Source: Geoanaerobacter pelophilus (lineage in GTDB: Bacteria > Desulfobacterota > Desulfuromonadia > Geobacterales > DSM-12255). From it: a stretch of 64,000 nucleotides of DNA. The stretch is from positions 95,934 through 159,933 of the forward strand of contig NZ_JAHCVJ010000008.1 of NCBI RefSeq assembly GCF_018476885.1, given 5' to 3'. Within the stretch, counting starts at the first letter, position 1, and each line of letters opens with the position of its first letter. The notes beneath the pieces were generated by a model. The model was not told where the DNA came from. It did not search any database and worked only from the letters and a program-made list of their open reading frames with translations. Below, one piece after another: positions 8,755 to 17,810 of the stretch. Made by a program: the position numbers and the translations under genes.

Positions 8755-9270
8755 TCAGGGCTCTGATAGGTCGAAACGGTACAAAGTCTCATCGTGAGCG
8801 GGAGGGGTATATCTGCGCTTCAGCCCTTTGAGCCCATCTTTGGCAAACAGGTTTTCAATGTTGCTGTCATCAAGCACATCACCCATCTCTGCCTCGACCA
8901 CTTCGGGGTCTTCTCCTGATTCCAGCCGGCGGATAGCTTCTTCGAAACCACCTCCCAGATTCATCCCGGTTGCTTCCGAAAGTCTGCGCATCATTTTTGC
9001 CATTTGCCGCGGGTCATTTTCATCCGCCCCATCAAATTCGCTTGCCATTCCCATAAGAGCCTTTTCGAGCTTGGCTTCATCAATTTCGGGGATTTCTCCA
9101 CCGGACGACTCATCCTTCCTCCCACTGGATATGGCGAAGTGTGATACCTTGCGCTCCAATTCGGGCTTGCGGCATTTGGGGCAGGCCGGTTTTCTTTCCG
9201 CATCTGCCGTCTTTGCGAGAAAATTGAAAATGGTGTGGCAGGCACTGCAGTAGAACTCGTAGACAGGCAT
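8755..9270 (-). CDS. FmdB-type zinc-ribbon protein
   Basis: 171 aa. The first 45 residues match the FmdB regulatory-protein/zinc-ribbon family: MPVYEFYCSACH, then CPKC, giving a four-Cys zinc site. The remainder is acidic and helical with no known domain, making it about twice the length of a minimal FmdB protein. The cellular role of the family is unclear. It lies between the ATPase gene and a YkgJ-type gene, all on the minus strand with gaps below 80 bp, so co-transcription is plausible. Confidence 0.8.
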   Translation of the reverse strand: MPVYEFYCSACHTIFNFLAKTADAERKPACPKCRKPELERKVSHFAISSGRKDESSGGEIPEIDEAKLEKALMGMASEFDGADENDPRQMAKMMRRLSEATGMNLGGGFEEAIRRLESGEDPEVVEAEMGDVLDDSNIENLFAKDGLKGLKRRYTPPAHDETLYRFDLSEP

Positions 9271-9287
9271 TCCTGGGCTCCTTTCTT

Positions 9288-9995
9288 TCAGTGTCCGGAG
9301 AGAGTCACAAGATAGGGGTGGTGCAGCCCCTCCTGCTCAAGAAGGGCCACTGTGACTTCATGCCCTTTACGCACGGTATTTTCCAAGTCATATTCACTAT
9401 TAAGCAACACCATGAGTGGCAGGTTGCCATATAGAGAGAAACCGAAATGTTGGGCCATGGTTGCCGAAATTCGGCTCTCAAGGTCACGGCCGTATTCCTG
9501 GGTGGCAGCTACGTAATGCATGGGGAATAAGACGACTTCCGTGTCGAGGCTATTGACAAAAGCCCGTTTCTCCTCGCTTGACATCGCAGTAAAATCGGCG
9601 CCACACCAGAAACTTTCCTTGGTTGCAAGGAGTGCCCGGCAAGAAAAAGGACGGGCCTGGTAGATGCTGCAAGAGCCTCGCACGAGAAAGGGGCAGGGGC
9701 CAACCTCCTGCCGGTGCATTTTCAAGTACGATTTGAAGTCTGTTGCCATTGCCAGTATTGCCCGCAGTTGCTTAAGATGGTCCTTTAGCCGTTGCAAGCT
9801 ATCATCGGTGATTGCATCGCTAATCCCCAGAGTCTCAGGCCAAGTGCAGTTCACTGCCAGCGAACAGCAGTTGCTGCAGTTGTCCGCACAGAAGACCTTG
9901 CCCCCAAGTAAGGTGTAGCCGTTAATCCAGGCAGCGTTTGTTGTCTCAGAATCCAGCTGGGACTTACGAACCTGTTCCCTGATATTTTCACTCAT
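9288..9995 (-). CDS. YkgJ-type CxxCxxxxCC zinc/iron-binding domain protein
   Basis: About 235 aa from the ATG at 9995; a TTG at 10067 gives 24 more residues without a better ribosome site. The motif CADNCSNCCSLAVNC near residue 36 and the later CPFLVRGSCSIYQARPFSCR block define the YkgJ/UPF0153 family, whose conserved cysteines are thought to bind zinc or an Fe-S cluster. The function is not established. It is encoded 17 bp upstream of the FmdB-type gene. Confidence 0.8.
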   Translation of the reverse strand: MSENIREQVRKSQLDSETTNAAWINGYTLLGGKVFCADNCSNCCSLAVNCTWPETLGISDAITDDSLQRLKDHLKQLRAILAMATDFKSYLKMHRQEVGPCPFLVRGSCSIYQARPFSCRALLATKESFWCGADFTAMSSEEKRAFVNSLDTEVVLFPMHYVAATQEYGRDLESRISATMAQHFGFSLYGNLPLMVLLNSEYDLENTVRKGHEVTVALLEQEGLHHPYLVTLSGH

Positions 9996-10211
9996 CAACG
10001 AGAACCTTATTCTTTCAAAAAAAGACTTTATGCCGCAAAAGATAGGGATATTTTCTGCCTGAATCAAGAAAAAACAGGCGTATACAAAAAAATCTTGATT
10101 TCACATGGATGTATGTTAAGGTTAGTCAATTTTAAAGTTTCTAGGCCGGATGGCAGGACATCGGCAGCTGCCGGTGCATTAAAAACATAAGAAGCAGAAG
10201 GAGAAACAAGA

Positions 10212-10412
10212 ATGACGACAGGCAGAGTGAAATGGTTCAATGACAGCAAGGGGTTCGGTTTTCTTGAGCAGGATAATGGCGATGACGTTTTTGTTCATTT
10301 TTCCGCAATCCAGAGCAATGGCTTCAAGTCCCTTGCTGAAGGCGATACGGTGCAGTTCGAAATCGTTAAAGGGCCAAAAGGTCTTCAGGCATCAAATGTA
10401 ACCCGCATCTAA
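10212..10412 (+). CDS. Cold-shock/CspA-family nucleic-acid-binding protein
   Basis: 66 aa, a full-length single cold-shock domain. RNP1 (KGFGFL) and RNP2 (VFVHF) are intact and the N-terminus is the usual [20 protein letters not shown] site lies before the ATG. It binds single-stranded RNA/DNA as an RNA chaperone. Whether it is cold-induced cannot be told; the roughly 140-nt leader between the divergent gene and this start could hold a structured 5' UTR. A terminator follows directly. Confidence 0.95.
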   Translation: MTTGRVKWFNDSKGFGFLEQDNGDDVFVHFSAIQSNGFKSLAEGDTVQFEIVKGPKGLQASNVTRI

Positions 10413-10435
10413 CGCCTCTCAGGCAGATTTTCAAT

Positions 10436-10464
10436 AAAAGGCTCCGTTTGGCGGGGCCTTTTCT
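10436..10464 (+). terminator. Terminator of the cold-shock gene
   Basis: AAAAGGCTCCG pairs with CGGGGCCTTTT (one mismatch) around a short loop, ending in TTTTC. Confidence 0.85.
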
Positions 10465-10510
10465 ATTCCGACCGTATTTGATCAGATAATCAGCGTAAGC
10501 GGGGATGCTC

Positions 10511-10873
10511 ATGAAAAAACTTACAATCTTTCTCTTGTTGATAGCCGCTACGGCATATGGTGAGATTTATCGCTGGACCGACTCCAAAGGAACCACCCAT
10601 TTTACCAACAGCATCTATGAGATTCCAGACCGGTATCGTGCCAAGGCGAAACCGGTCGATCTTGGAATCCCTGAGCAAAAGAGTGACCAACCGCAACCTC
10701 CGCAGGCCTCACCAGTTGCAGTTCCGTCCCAGCAAGCCTCTGCGCCTGCAGCTGCGGCAACACTGCCACCGCCTGCCTTACCTGCACAAGTAAAAGAATC
10801 TGTACGAGAACGGCCAATTGTGAGAACAAATAAAAGCTTCAGGCCAGCCAGAAGGTCGAGCGAACAAGAGTAA
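10511..10873 (+). CDS. Small exported DUF4124-type protein
   Basis: 120 aa from the second ATG (MKKLTIF), placed 6 nt after a GGGG ribosome site; the ATG at 10505 is too close to it. Signal peptide (1-17), then the typical DUF4124 start EIYRWTDSKGTTHFTNSIYE, in which a short beta domain carries W and GxxHFTN. The rest is a Pro/Ala/Gln-rich disordered tail ending in a basic stretch. Many Geobacter-type genomes have several such proteins; the function is unknown. Confidence 0.8.
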   Translation: MKKLTIFLLLIAATAYGEIYRWTDSKGTTHFTNSIYEIPDRYRAKAKPVDLGIPEQKSDQPQPPQASPVAVPSQQASAPAAAATLPPPALPAQVKESVRERPIVRTNKSFRPARRSSEQE

Positions 10874-10957
10874 TACGCGTCATTTCTGGTAAATCATGCG
10901 GAAAGCTGGTGGGGTGGTATACTTATAAAAAAGCCAATGCAGCGGAAGGAGATGGCC

Positions 10958-11140
10958 ATGTCATTTGAAAAAACCTGGTATTCCCTCAACGAGGCTATCG
11001 AGAAGTTCGGTTTGGAAAAGGGGCTGATTCTGAAATGGATCGAAGATGGTCTGGTTCGTGCTGAGGAAATAGACGGAAAAGTCGAGAGGGTGAACGTTGA
11101 TGATCTGGATCTGAAGGTTCAGGAAATGACCGGAATCTGA
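10958..11140 (+). CDS. Small MerR/excisionase-like helix-turn-helix protein
   Basis: 60 aa from the third in-frame ATG, chosen because AAGGAG sits exactly 6 nt upstream; ATGs at 10937 and 10952 lie before or inside that site. The sequence TWYSLNEAIEKFGLEKGLI is followed by LKWIEDGLVRAEEIDGKVER, which reads as a winged HTH of the MerR/excisionase type (helix, turn, recognition helix, then a short wing) and little else. It probably binds DNA. A hairpin shared with the convergent cytochrome gene follows. Confidence 0.65.
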   Translation: MSFEKTWYSLNEAIEKFGLEKGLILKWIEDGLVRAEEIDGKVERVNVDDLDLKVQEMTGI

Positions 11141-11177
11141 CAGGGATTGAGAGCTTTAAGCAGGCACTCAATCCCTG
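11141..11177. terminator. Hairpin between convergent genes
   Basis: An 11-bp perfect inverted repeat CAGGGATTGAG/CTCAATCCCTG with a 15-nt loop starts right after the stop of the small HTH gene. No clear T-run on either strand, so termination strength is uncertain. Confidence 0.5.
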
Positions 11178-11195
11178 TCGCGTTGAGATTTAAGG

Positions 11196-11504
11196 TTATT
11201 TCTTTTTGAGCGGGCTCTGTTTCCAGTAAATCCCTAGTACTTCACGCTCCTTGGCGCTCAGCTTTGCGCCGCGGGTCTCCATCTCTCTCTGGATTGCCGA
11301 CATATCTTTTCCTGCTGACAACGCCTCGTCAATTTTGGAGCTCTTGTGACAGGTGGTACAGTTCTTATCGATTATGGATCGGGCCTTACTGAAATCGCCA
11401 CCCCGAACATTGCCAAGATTGGTACCTGCTTTAGCTGGGTCAACCGCCAAGGCAGGTGCAGCTGTCACAAGAAGTAAAAGTGAGGCAATAACTGCTTTTA
11501 TCAT
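11196..11504 (-). CDS. Monoheme periplasmic c-type cytochrome
   Basis: 102 aa with a cleavable signal peptide (about 1-20, ending AALA-like) and one CTTCH haem site near residue 50. The compact helical layout and KLSAKEREVLGIYWKQ C-terminal helix fit a small class I-type cytochrome domain, although no distal Met is obvious at the usual place. It would act in periplasmic electron transfer. It is downstream of the fumarase gene on the same strand, 58 bp away, but a hairpin lies between them, so separate expression is likely. Confidence 0.75.
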   Translation of the reverse strand: MIKAVIASLLLLVTAAPALAVDPAKAGTNLGNVRGGDFSKARSIIDKNCTTCHKSSKIDEALSAGKDMSAIQREMETRGAKLSAKEREVLGIYWKQSPLKKK

Positions 11505-11528
11505 ATCATTCCTCCCATCTGATTATTT

Positions 11529-11555
11529 CCCCCCGGTAGCAATTTACCGAGGGGC
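11529..11555 (-). terminator. Hairpin after the fumarase gene
   Basis: CCCCTCGGTA pairs with TACCGGGGG on the minus strand around a 6-nt loop, just past the fumarase stop. It is followed by AAATAATC rather than a T-run. Confidence 0.5.
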
Positions 11556-11562
11556 GTTACCA

Positions 11563-13188
11563 TCAGAGGCCCAGCTGTTTAAAGAAGTCGTTTCCTTTGT
11601 CATCAACCAGAATAAATGCCGGGAAGTCTTCCACTTCAATCTTCCAGACTGCTTCCATTCCCAGTTCAGGGAAGTCGATGCACTCCACTTTTTTGATGTT
11701 CTCTTCAGCTAAAACTGCAGCCGGGCCACCGATAGAGCCGAGGTAGAAGCCACCATGCTTCTTACAGGCATCGGTAACCTGCTGGCTCCGGTTTCCTTTG
11801 GCGATCATGATCATGGAGCCGCCATTGGCCTGGAGCAGATCGACATAGGAGTCCATCCTTCCGGCAGTAGTCGGGCCGAACGAGCCGGATGCTTTGCCCG
11901 GCGGAGTTTTGGCCGGACCGGCATAGTAGATCGGGTGGTTCTTGAGGTATTCTGGGAGCGGTTTGCCGGAGTCAAGGATCTCTTTGAACTTGGCGTGGGC
12001 AATGTCCCGGCCGACTACGATGGTGCCGTTCAGCAACAGCGGGGTGGATACCGGATGCTTGGTCAGTTCGGCCAGGATATCCTTCATCGGCTGGTTGAGG
12101 TCAATCTTGACGCCGTGGCTATGCTTGCCACGATACTGCTCAGGGATGAAACGGCCGGGATTACGGTCCATCTCTTCGACGAACAGGCCCTCTTTGGTTA
12201 TTTTTGCCTTGATGTTGCGGTCTGCTGAGCAGGAAACAGCCATTCCCACTGGGCAGGAGGCGCCGTGGCGGGGGAGACGGATGACGCGGATGTCGTGGGC
12301 AAAGTATTTTCCGCCGAACTGAGCGCCGATGCCCAGCTTGTAGGCCTCCTGCAGGAGTTTTTCCTCCAGTTCCAGATCGCGGAACGCCTGGCCGTGCTCG
12401 TTGCCTTTGGTTGGGAGTTCATCGAGGTATTTGGCAGAGGCCAGTTTAACCGCCTTCATGCAGGCGTCGGCAGAGGTGCCGCCGACAACAACGGCGATAT
12501 GATACGGCGGACAGGCTGCAGTGCCGAGGTACTTCATCTTGCCGACCAGGAACTTGACCAGGGTGTCAGGATTGAGCAGTGCCTTGGTTTCCTGGAACAG
12601 GGAGGTCTTGTTGGCCGAGCCGCCCCCTTTGGCCATGAACAGGAACTTGTAGTAGTCGCCGTCAACTGCCTGGATGTCGATCTGAGCCGGCAGGTTGGTG
12701 CCGGTGTTGATCTCCTCGTACATATCAAGCGCTACGGTCTGGGAGTAGCGGAGGTTCTCCTCGGTGTAGGTCTTGTAGACCCCCTTGGAGAGGTATTCTT
12801 CATCCTTGCCGCCGGTCCAGACCTGCTGTCCCTTTTTTGCGACGATCGTAGCTGTACCGGTATCCTGGCAGATCGGGAGTTCGAAGTTGGCAGAAATCTC
12901 GGCGTTGCGCAGAAAGGCGAGTGCAACCCCTTTGTCGTTCTGTGATGATTCCGGATCGCGGAGGATCTTGGCCACCGACTCGTTATGTGTGGGGCGTAGC
13001 AGGAACGAAACATCACGCATAGCCTCATTGGCGAGGATCGTCAATGCCTCGGGGCACACCCGGACAACATCTTTTCCGGCGAACTGCTCCACGGTTACAT
13101 ACTGCTCTGATCCCTCAATCTTGCGGTACTTGGTCTCATCTTTGCCGAGCGGGTAAGGGTCCTGGTAGACAAACGGTTTTGTTGCCAT
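11563..13188 (-). CDS. fumA: Fumarate hydratase, class I (4Fe-4S)
   Basis: 541 aa, the usual length of the single-chain FumA/FumB class I enzyme, which hydrates fumarate to L-malate in the TCA cycle. Visible features: ICQDTGTA with the first cluster cysteine (about 107), [19 protein letters not shown] (about 227), [11 protein letters not shown] (about 318), and a C-terminal Fum beta domain with a substrate-binding KGNRSQQ block. The 4Fe-4S cluster is oxygen-labile, fitting an anaerobe. The symbol follows E. coli; fumA and fumB types cannot be told apart here. GGAG lies before the ATG. Confidence 0.95.
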   Translation of the reverse strand: MATKPFVYQDPYPLGKDETKYRKIEGSEQYVTVEQFAGKDVVRVCPEALTILANEAMRDVSFLLRPTHNESVAKILRDPESSQNDKGVALAFLRNAEISANFELPICQDTGTATIVAKKGQQVWTGGKDEEYLSKGVYKTYTEENLRYSQTVALDMYEEINTGTNLPAQIDIQAVDGDYYKFLFMAKGGGSANKTSLFQETKALLNPDTLVKFLVGKMKYLGTAACPPYHIAVVVGGTSADACMKAVKLASAKYLDELPTKGNEHGQAFRDLELEEKLLQEAYKLGIGAQFGGKYFAHDIRVIRLPRHGASCPVGMAVSCSADRNIKAKITKEGLFVEEMDRNPGRFIPEQYRGKHSHGVKIDLNQPMKDILAELTKHPVSTPLLLNGTIVVGRDIAHAKFKEILDSGKPLPEYLKNHPIYYAGPAKTPPGKASGSFGPTTAGRMDSYVDLLQANGGSMIMIAKGNRSQQVTDACKKHGGFYLGSIGGPAAVLAEENIKKVECIDFPELGMEAVWKIEVEDFPAFILVDDKGNDFFKQLGL

Positions 13189-13312
13189 TGCATCTAACTC
13201 CTTTCCATGGGGATATTAACAAAGCAGTGCCTGTGTATTCTGTATACGGTTTCCGGCGGAATAATATTGGAAAAAACTGATTTTGTCGAGCGGGAAGTTG
13301 GGGAGCATGCAA

Positions 13313-13339
13313 CAAAAAGCCCGCCGGTAAGGGCGGGCT
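13313..13339 (-). terminator. Rho-independent terminator of metY
   Basis: AGCCCGCC/GGCGGGCT stem with a 6-nt loop. On the minus strand it is followed by TTTTTGTTG. Confidence 0.85.
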
Positions 13340-13382
13340 GAGGAGTGTGAACAGGAACTGGAGCGGTTGGCCTAGTGGGAAG

Positions 13383-14669
13383 CTATGGTTGCTGGCTCTT
13401 GGCCAATGCCTGATCAATGTCTTCAATAATATCGTCAATATGCTCGATGCCAACGGAAAGCCGGATCAGGTCAGGAGTAACGCCTGACGATATCTGCTGC
13501 TCCTCGCTGAGCTGGCGGTGGGTGGTGCTTGCTGGGTGCAGAACACAACTCCGGGCATCGCCGACGTGAACCACCAGGGCGATAAGTTGACAGCTCTCCA
13601 TGAAGATTTTGCCGGCAGGGGCGCCACCCTTGATGCCGAAGGTGAGTACGCCACTGCACCCTTTCGGCAGGTATTTCTTGGCCCGCTCAAAGCTTGGGTG
13701 GCTCGGCAAGCCCGGATAGCTGACCCAGCTAACTGCGGGATGTGCCTCCAGGTGTTTTGCCACTGCCAGGGCGTTGTCGCTGTGGCGTTGCATCCGTAAC
13801 GGCAAAGTCTGCAATCCCTGGTTAAACATGAAAGAATTCATTGGTCCAGGCGAAACCCCCAAGTCACGCATCAGCTGCACCCGCGCCTTGATGATGTAGG
13901 CAGCAGGGCCGAAGGTTTTTACATACTGGAGTCCGTGATAGCTGGTATCCGGCTCTGTCAGTTCCGGAAAGTTTCCGTTGTCCCAATTGAAGTTGCCACC
14001 ATCTACAATAACGCCGCCTACGCTTGTTGCATGGCCGTCAATGTACTTTGTGGTGGAATGGACAATGATGTTGGCGCCGAAATCGAACGGGCGGCAGAGA
14101 TAAGGTGTGGCAAAGGTGCTGTCAATGATCAGAGGGACTTTTTTCTCTTTAGCAATTGCACTGAATTTTTCAAAGTCGAGGACATTGAGCCCTGGATTGC
14201 CGATGGTCTCGGCGAAAACGGCGCGGGTATTGTGGCGGAACGCCTTAAGGATTTCATCTGCCGGCGCTTCCGGATCGACAAAGGTCACCTCGATTCCCAT
14301 CTTGGGGAGTGTTGCGGCAAAGAGATTGTAGGTGCCGCCGTAAAGGGTGCTTGCCGTGATAAAGTGTTGGCCTGCCTGGCAGATATTGAAGATGGAGAGT
14401 GTTGTGGCAGCCTGTCCTGACGAGGTGCCAAGGGCTGCAACCCCTCCCTCCATCATGGCGATCTTCTTTTCAAAGGCGTCGGTGGTCGGGTTGCCCAGAC
14501 GGGTGTAAAAATGGCCCGCGACTTCCAGGTCGAACAGCTTCGCCACATAATCAGCGCTGTCGTACTTGAATGTAGTGCTTTGACAGATGGTTACAACCCG
14601 CGGATCGCCAGGTTTCGGGTCATATCCCCCCTGGATGGCCTGGGTTTCGATCTTCCAGTTCTTGCTCAT
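13383..14669 (-). CDS. metY: O-acetylhomoserine sulfhydrylase (PLP enzyme)
   Basis: 428 aa, the length of MetY-type members of the Cys/Met-metabolism PLP family (cystathionine synthases are about 390). It makes homocysteine from O-acetylhomoserine and sulfide. Seen: SSGQAATTLS and the YGGTYNLF phosphate-binding region, the internal-aldimine lysine in HSTTKYIDGH (about 212), and C-terminal VGDARSCVLHPASTTHRQ. CGGAGGAAGAGT precedes the ATG. I looked for a SAM riboswitch upstream and did not see one. Sister enzymes such as MetZ are possible but shorter. Confidence 0.93.
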   Translation of the reverse strand: MSKNWKIETQAIQGGYDPKPGDPRVVTICQSTTFKYDSADYVAKLFDLEVAGHFYTRLGNPTTDAFEKKIAMMEGGVAALGTSSGQAATTLSIFNICQAGQHFITASTLYGGTYNLFAATLPKMGIEVTFVDPEAPADEILKAFRHNTRAVFAETIGNPGLNVLDFEKFSAIAKEKKVPLIIDSTFATPYLCRPFDFGANIIVHSTTKYIDGHATSVGGVIVDGGNFNWDNGNFPELTEPDTSYHGLQYVKTFGPAAYIIKARVQLMRDLGVSPGPMNSFMFNQGLQTLPLRMQRHSDNALAVAKHLEAHPAVSWVSYPGLPSHPSFERAKKYLPKGCSGVLTFGIKGGAPAGKIFMESCQLIALVVHVGDARSCVLHPASTTHRQLSEEQQISSGVTPDLIRLSVGIEHIDDIIEDIDQALAKSQQP

Positions 14670-15008
14670 ACTCTTCCTCCGGAAAAAAGTATTGCGACAT
14701 GGTTGGGCATCATAACAGAAGAGGTTTGCAAGTTAAACAGGTAATAAGCCTGCACAAGCGGATTACCGTGATGCTGTTATCAATTGATTTCAAGGCGCAT
14801 AACTATCGATCTCGGAAAATTTACTCTATCTCAAAAGAAGAAATCGTTACCTCAATTGCGGTGGAAAAGGGTCATTGTAAATACAAGAGTTGTATCGTAA
14901 GTGTAACGATATCAGGTTGTTGTTGCTTTGGTTATGGTTTGGCATGGCTAGTGAACAAGACAAGATGATTCAAGGTGTACAAACAACGCCATTAAAGGAG
15001 AAACCCAG
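14670..15008. other. 339-bp divergent control region with a short dyad
   Basis: Between metY (minus) and the triheme cytochrome gene (plus). It holds no credible gene. A dyad TATCGT-N7-ACGATA lies at 14893-14911, about 100 bp before the cytochrome start, and could be an operator. AAGGAG occurs 8 nt before the cytochrome ATG. No riboswitch signature was recognised. Confidence 0.5.
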
Positions 15009-15269
15009 ATGAAAAGAATTATTATTGCCATGTTTGCCCTTGTTGCCTTTGCCGGAACCGCTTTTGCCGCAGATGTGATCGAGATGAAGAAGGGGGTAAA
15101 GTTTAATCACAAAGCCCATCAGGCTGCAGCTGGTGACTGCAAGAAGTGCCATGAGCAAGCTCCTGGTAAAATCGCCGGATTTGGTAAGGATTGGGCGCAT
15201 AAGAACTGCAAGGGTTGTCACGCTGACATGAAGAAGGGGCCTACTTCCTGTAAAGAGTGCCACAAATAA
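15009..15269 (+). CDS. ppcA: Triheme periplasmic cytochrome c7, PpcA family
   Basis: 86 aa with a signal peptide (1-20, ending TAFAA) and a mature part of about 66 residues with three haem sites CKKCH, CKGCH and CKECH plus upstream axial histidines (FNHKAHQ). The pattern KFNHKAHQ ... DCKKCHEQAPGKIAGFGKDWAHKNC is that of the Geobacter PpcA-E family, which carries electrons through the periplasm towards outer-membrane cytochromes during Fe(III) respiration. Which paralogue (A-E) it corresponds to cannot be settled here. AAAGGAG precedes the ATG and a strong terminator follows. Confidence 0.93.
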   Translation: MKRIIIAMFALVAFAGTAFAADVIEMKKGVKFNHKAHQAAAGDCKKCHEQAPGKIAGFGKDWAHKNCKGCHADMKKGPTSCKECHK

Positions 15270-15291
15270 TATCTGAGCAGAAAAGTGTCTG

Positions 15292-15325
15292 AAAGGAGGT
15301 AACGCTTGCGTTACCTCCTTTTTTT
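15292..15325. terminator. Bidirectional terminator between convergent genes
   Basis: A 14-bp perfect stem AAAGGAGGTAACGC/GCGTTACCTCCTTT with a 2-nt gap, ending in a run of T on the plus strand. Its end overlaps the stop codon of the convergent gene at 15324. Confidence 0.85.
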
Positions 15326-15917
15326 ATTTGAAACGTAAAATAAACCTGGTGCCAATCACTTCTTCGTCGGACTTTGTCCCCGGTTGGAGTGGCCCTTTGA
15401 GAACGTTCTGATCATAGTAAAGATTCAGGTCTATTTGGCGTCCGAGACGCAGACCCAATTCACCGGTCCAGGTGAGGTTGTTCGGTGACAGGCGCAGGAT
15501 TTCGTGGCGTCCGGGAGTGGCTGGCGTTGCAGCTCCTCCGGGGGTGCGTCCCTCGGTTGTTCCGTAATTGTAAATCGGCAGCTTCGTCGCAAATCCCAGA
15601 TAAAACATGTCGGAAAGTCTGAGCTTGCCTCCGGCCTGGGCATGCAGCTTGTGGGTGATATCCTCATAGCCGCTGCCCAATTCGCGTTGGTGTGCCGTAT
15701 GGCTGACCCCTACCTCAGGTTCTACTGTGAGCGCTGGTCCGGATTTAACAGCAAGGCCGCCAGAAGTAAGAAGCTTGTCTGGTTCCAGTTTTCTGCTGAA
15801 ACCGGACAGTGCCGGAATAGTGCGGCTTAGCGGCTCATCCTCTACTGCAGACGCGACCCCGGAAGAGAATAAAACTACCAATGCTGTGATTGCTACCAGT
15901 TGCACACGATACTTCAT
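15324..15917 (-). CDS. Predicted outer-membrane/periplasmic beta-rich protein
   Basis: 197 aa from the ATG at 15917 (GAGGGG 7 nt upstream); the frame runs on to 15956 without a better start. Signal peptide (about 1-24, ending ASA). The rest alternates polar and aromatic residues in strands (MFYLGFATKLPIYNYG, WTGELGLRLGRQIDLNLYYD, GTRFILRF), as in small outer-membrane barrels. The family is not recognised. It is divergent from hcp and shares a control region with the palindrome at 15974, so it could belong to the same regulon. Confidence 0.65.
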   Translation of the reverse strand: MKYRVQLVAITALVVLFSSGVASAVEDEPLSRTIPALSGFSRKLEPDKLLTSGGLAVKSGPALTVEPEVGVSHTAHQRELGSGYEDITHKLHAQAGGKLRLSDMFYLGFATKLPIYNYGTTEGRTPGGAATPATPGRHEILRLSPNNLTWTGELGLRLGRQIDLNLYYDQNVLKGPLQPGTKSDEEVIGTRFILRFK

Positions 15918-15973
15918 AGCAACACCCCTCAATTGCACTGTATCACAAACCGCCATCTCCGAAAATCGCGTTT

Positions 15974-15989
15974 CTTGACCGAGGTCAAG
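15974..15989. promoter_or_regulatory. CRP/FNR-type palindrome upstream of hcp
   Basis: CTTGACCGAGGTCAAG is a perfect 7-2-7 palindrome 118 bp before the hcp ATG, and a further half-site ACTTGACCT occurs at about 16014-16021. In delta-proteobacteria and relatives hcp is often controlled by HcpR, a CRP/FNR-family regulator of nitrosative stress with TTGAC...GTCAA-type sites. Assignment to HcpR is inference from position and shape. Confidence 0.55.
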
Positions 15990-16106
15990 GTTAGCAGAAG
16001 CTGGTTATTGTAACTTGACCTCACCAGCAAAATGCGCCAGTGGCAAAAGATGGTAGAGTTTATAGTAACCAACCGAAACCGAATTTAAGAGAGGGAGGTA
16101 TTAACA

Positions 16107-17750
16107 ATGAGTATGTTTTGTAACCAGTGCGAGCAGGCTGCGAACGGGGTAGGGTGTTCAATTTCGGGGGTGTGCGGCAAGAAGCCTGATGTTGCGGCGT
16201 TGCAGGATTTACTACTGTATACTCTAAAAGGGGTCTCGCTATATGCAACCAAGGCCCGTGAATTGGGCGCTAAAGACGAGGCAATTGACCGCTTTGTTGT
16301 TGAGGGGCTTTTTACCACCGTTACCAACGTTGATTTTGACCCGGCTCATATAGAGAAAGCTATTCGCAAAGGCATTGAGTTGCGTGGGCAGGCCAAGACG
16401 CTTTATGAGAGTGCCTGCAGCGCGAAAGGGCTTGCTCCGGCACAGATCACAGCAGCTCAGGCTGTTTTTGCGCCGGCAGCGGACCTTGCCGGACTTATTC
16501 GCCAAGGTGAAGAACATGGTCTTAATTCCCTGCATGTCAACGAAGACATCCGCTCAGTAATTGAAATTCTCAGTTTTGGTCTGAAGGGGATGGCTGCCTA
16601 TATGGACCATGCGCTGATTCTCGGCAGAACCGATGAAGAGGTGCTCGCCTTTTTTCACAAGGCACTGGCTGCTACTACCGATACTGGCCTGGGGCTGATG
16701 GATTTCGTGGGGCTTGCCATGGAATGTGGCAAGCATAACCTGCGTACCATGGAAATCCTGAACCAAGGGCATGTCGAGACCTATGGCCACCCGGTACCGA
16801 CTCCGGTTAACCTCGGAACCCGCGCAGGCAAGGCGATTCTCGTCTCCGGTCACGACCTTAAGATGCTTGAGGAGCTGCTGAAACAGACCGAGGGGAAAGG
16901 GGTGAACATCTATACCCATGGTGAGATGATCCCGGCACATGCCTATCCTGGGCTCAAGAAATACTCCAATTTGGTCGGCAATTTCGGCGGTGCCTGGCAG
17001 GATCAGGCCAAGGAATTTGTCAATTTCCCTGGGGCCATCATTTTCAATACTAATTGCATTCAGCGCCCGGCTGATTCTTACAAAGACCGACTCTTTACCT
17101 GGGGTCTGGTACAGTGGCCTGATGTTAAGCATGTCGAAGGATGGGACTTCTCTGCTGTAATTGCCAAGGCGCAAGAGTTCCCAGGTTTCCCGGAAAATCC
17201 CGGCCAGGAGATTCTCGTCGGATTTGGACATAACGCAGTGCTTGGGGTTGCCGACAAGGTGATCGATGCCGTTAAAGCAGGCGCAATCAAGCGATTCTTC
17301 TTGATCGGCGGCTGTGATGGCGCCAAGCCTGGCCGGAATTATTATACCGAATTTGCTGAGAAAGTGCCCAACGACTGTGTCATTTTGACTCTTGCCTGTG
17401 GCAAGTATCGGTTTAATAAACTTGATTTTGGCGACATTGGCGGTATCCCTCGCCTGCTCGACATCGGGCAGTGCAATGATGCCTACTCAGCAATCCAGAT
17501 TGCTGTCGCCTTGGCCGGCGCCTTCAACTGCGGGGTTAACGAATTGCCGCTTTCTTTCATCCTTTCCTGGTATGAGCAGAAGGCAGTTGTCATTCTGCTG
17601 ACCCTGTTTCATCTGGGGATCAAGAACATCAAGCTTGGTCCGACATTGCCGGCTTTCATAACGCCCAATGTACTCAATTTCCTGGTAGAGAACTTCAATG
17701 TCGGTCCGATCACCAATGCTGAAGACGACCTTCGGGCTGCTTTGGCATGA
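16107..17750 (+). CDS. hcp: Hybrid cluster protein (hydroxylamine reductase)
   Basis: 547 aa, the usual Hcp length. The N-terminal cluster motif is C5-x2-C8-x8-C17-x5-C23, the class I spacing of strict anaerobes that holds a [4Fe-4S] cluster. Hybrid-cluster ligands follow in GHDLKMLEE, FNTNCIQRP, IGGCDGAKPGRNYYTEFA and LACGKYRFNK. Hcp reduces hydroxylamine in vitro and NO in vivo, protecting against nitrosative stress. GGGAGG lies before the ATG. No hcr reductase gene is adjacent, as usual for class I. A terminator follows. Confidence 0.97.
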   Translation: MSMFCNQCEQAANGVGCSISGVCGKKPDVAALQDLLLYTLKGVSLYATKARELGAKDEAIDRFVVEGLFTTVTNVDFDPAHIEKAIRKGIELRGQAKTLYESACSAKGLAPAQITAAQAVFAPAADLAGLIRQGEEHGLNSLHVNEDIRSVIEILSFGLKGMAAYMDHALILGRTDEEVLAFFHKALAATTDTGLGLMDFVGLAMECGKHNLRTMEILNQGHVETYGHPVPTPVNLGTRAGKAILVSGHDLKMLEELLKQTEGKGVNIYTHGEMIPAHAYPGLKKYSNLVGNFGGAWQDQAKEFVNFPGAIIFNTNCIQRPADSYKDRLFTWGLVQWPDVKHVEGWDFSAVIAKAQEFPGFPENPGQEILVGFGHNAVLGVADKVIDAVKAGAIKRFFLIGGCDGAKPGRNYYTEFAEKVPNDCVILTLACGKYRFNKLDFGDIGGIPRLLDIGQCNDAYSAIQIAVALAGAFNCGVNELPLSFILSWYEQKAVVILLTLFHLGIKNIKLGPTLPAFITPNVLNFLVENFNVGPITNAEDDLRAALA

Positions 17751-17765
17751 CAACGATCATTGATT

Positions 17766-17810
17766 GAAACAAAGAAGGCTCGCTGAACAGGCGGGCCTTT
17801 TTTGTTTCTC
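17766..17810 (+). terminator. Terminator of hcp
   Basis: GAAACAAAGAAGGCTCGC pairs, with mismatches, with GCGGGCCTTTTTTGTTTC and ends in a T-rich run. Confidence 0.85.

Noticed and set aside
14670..14800. SAM riboswitch upstream of metY
   Set aside because: I looked for the SAM-I and SAM-II core motifs and found none; only a plain ribosome site is visible.
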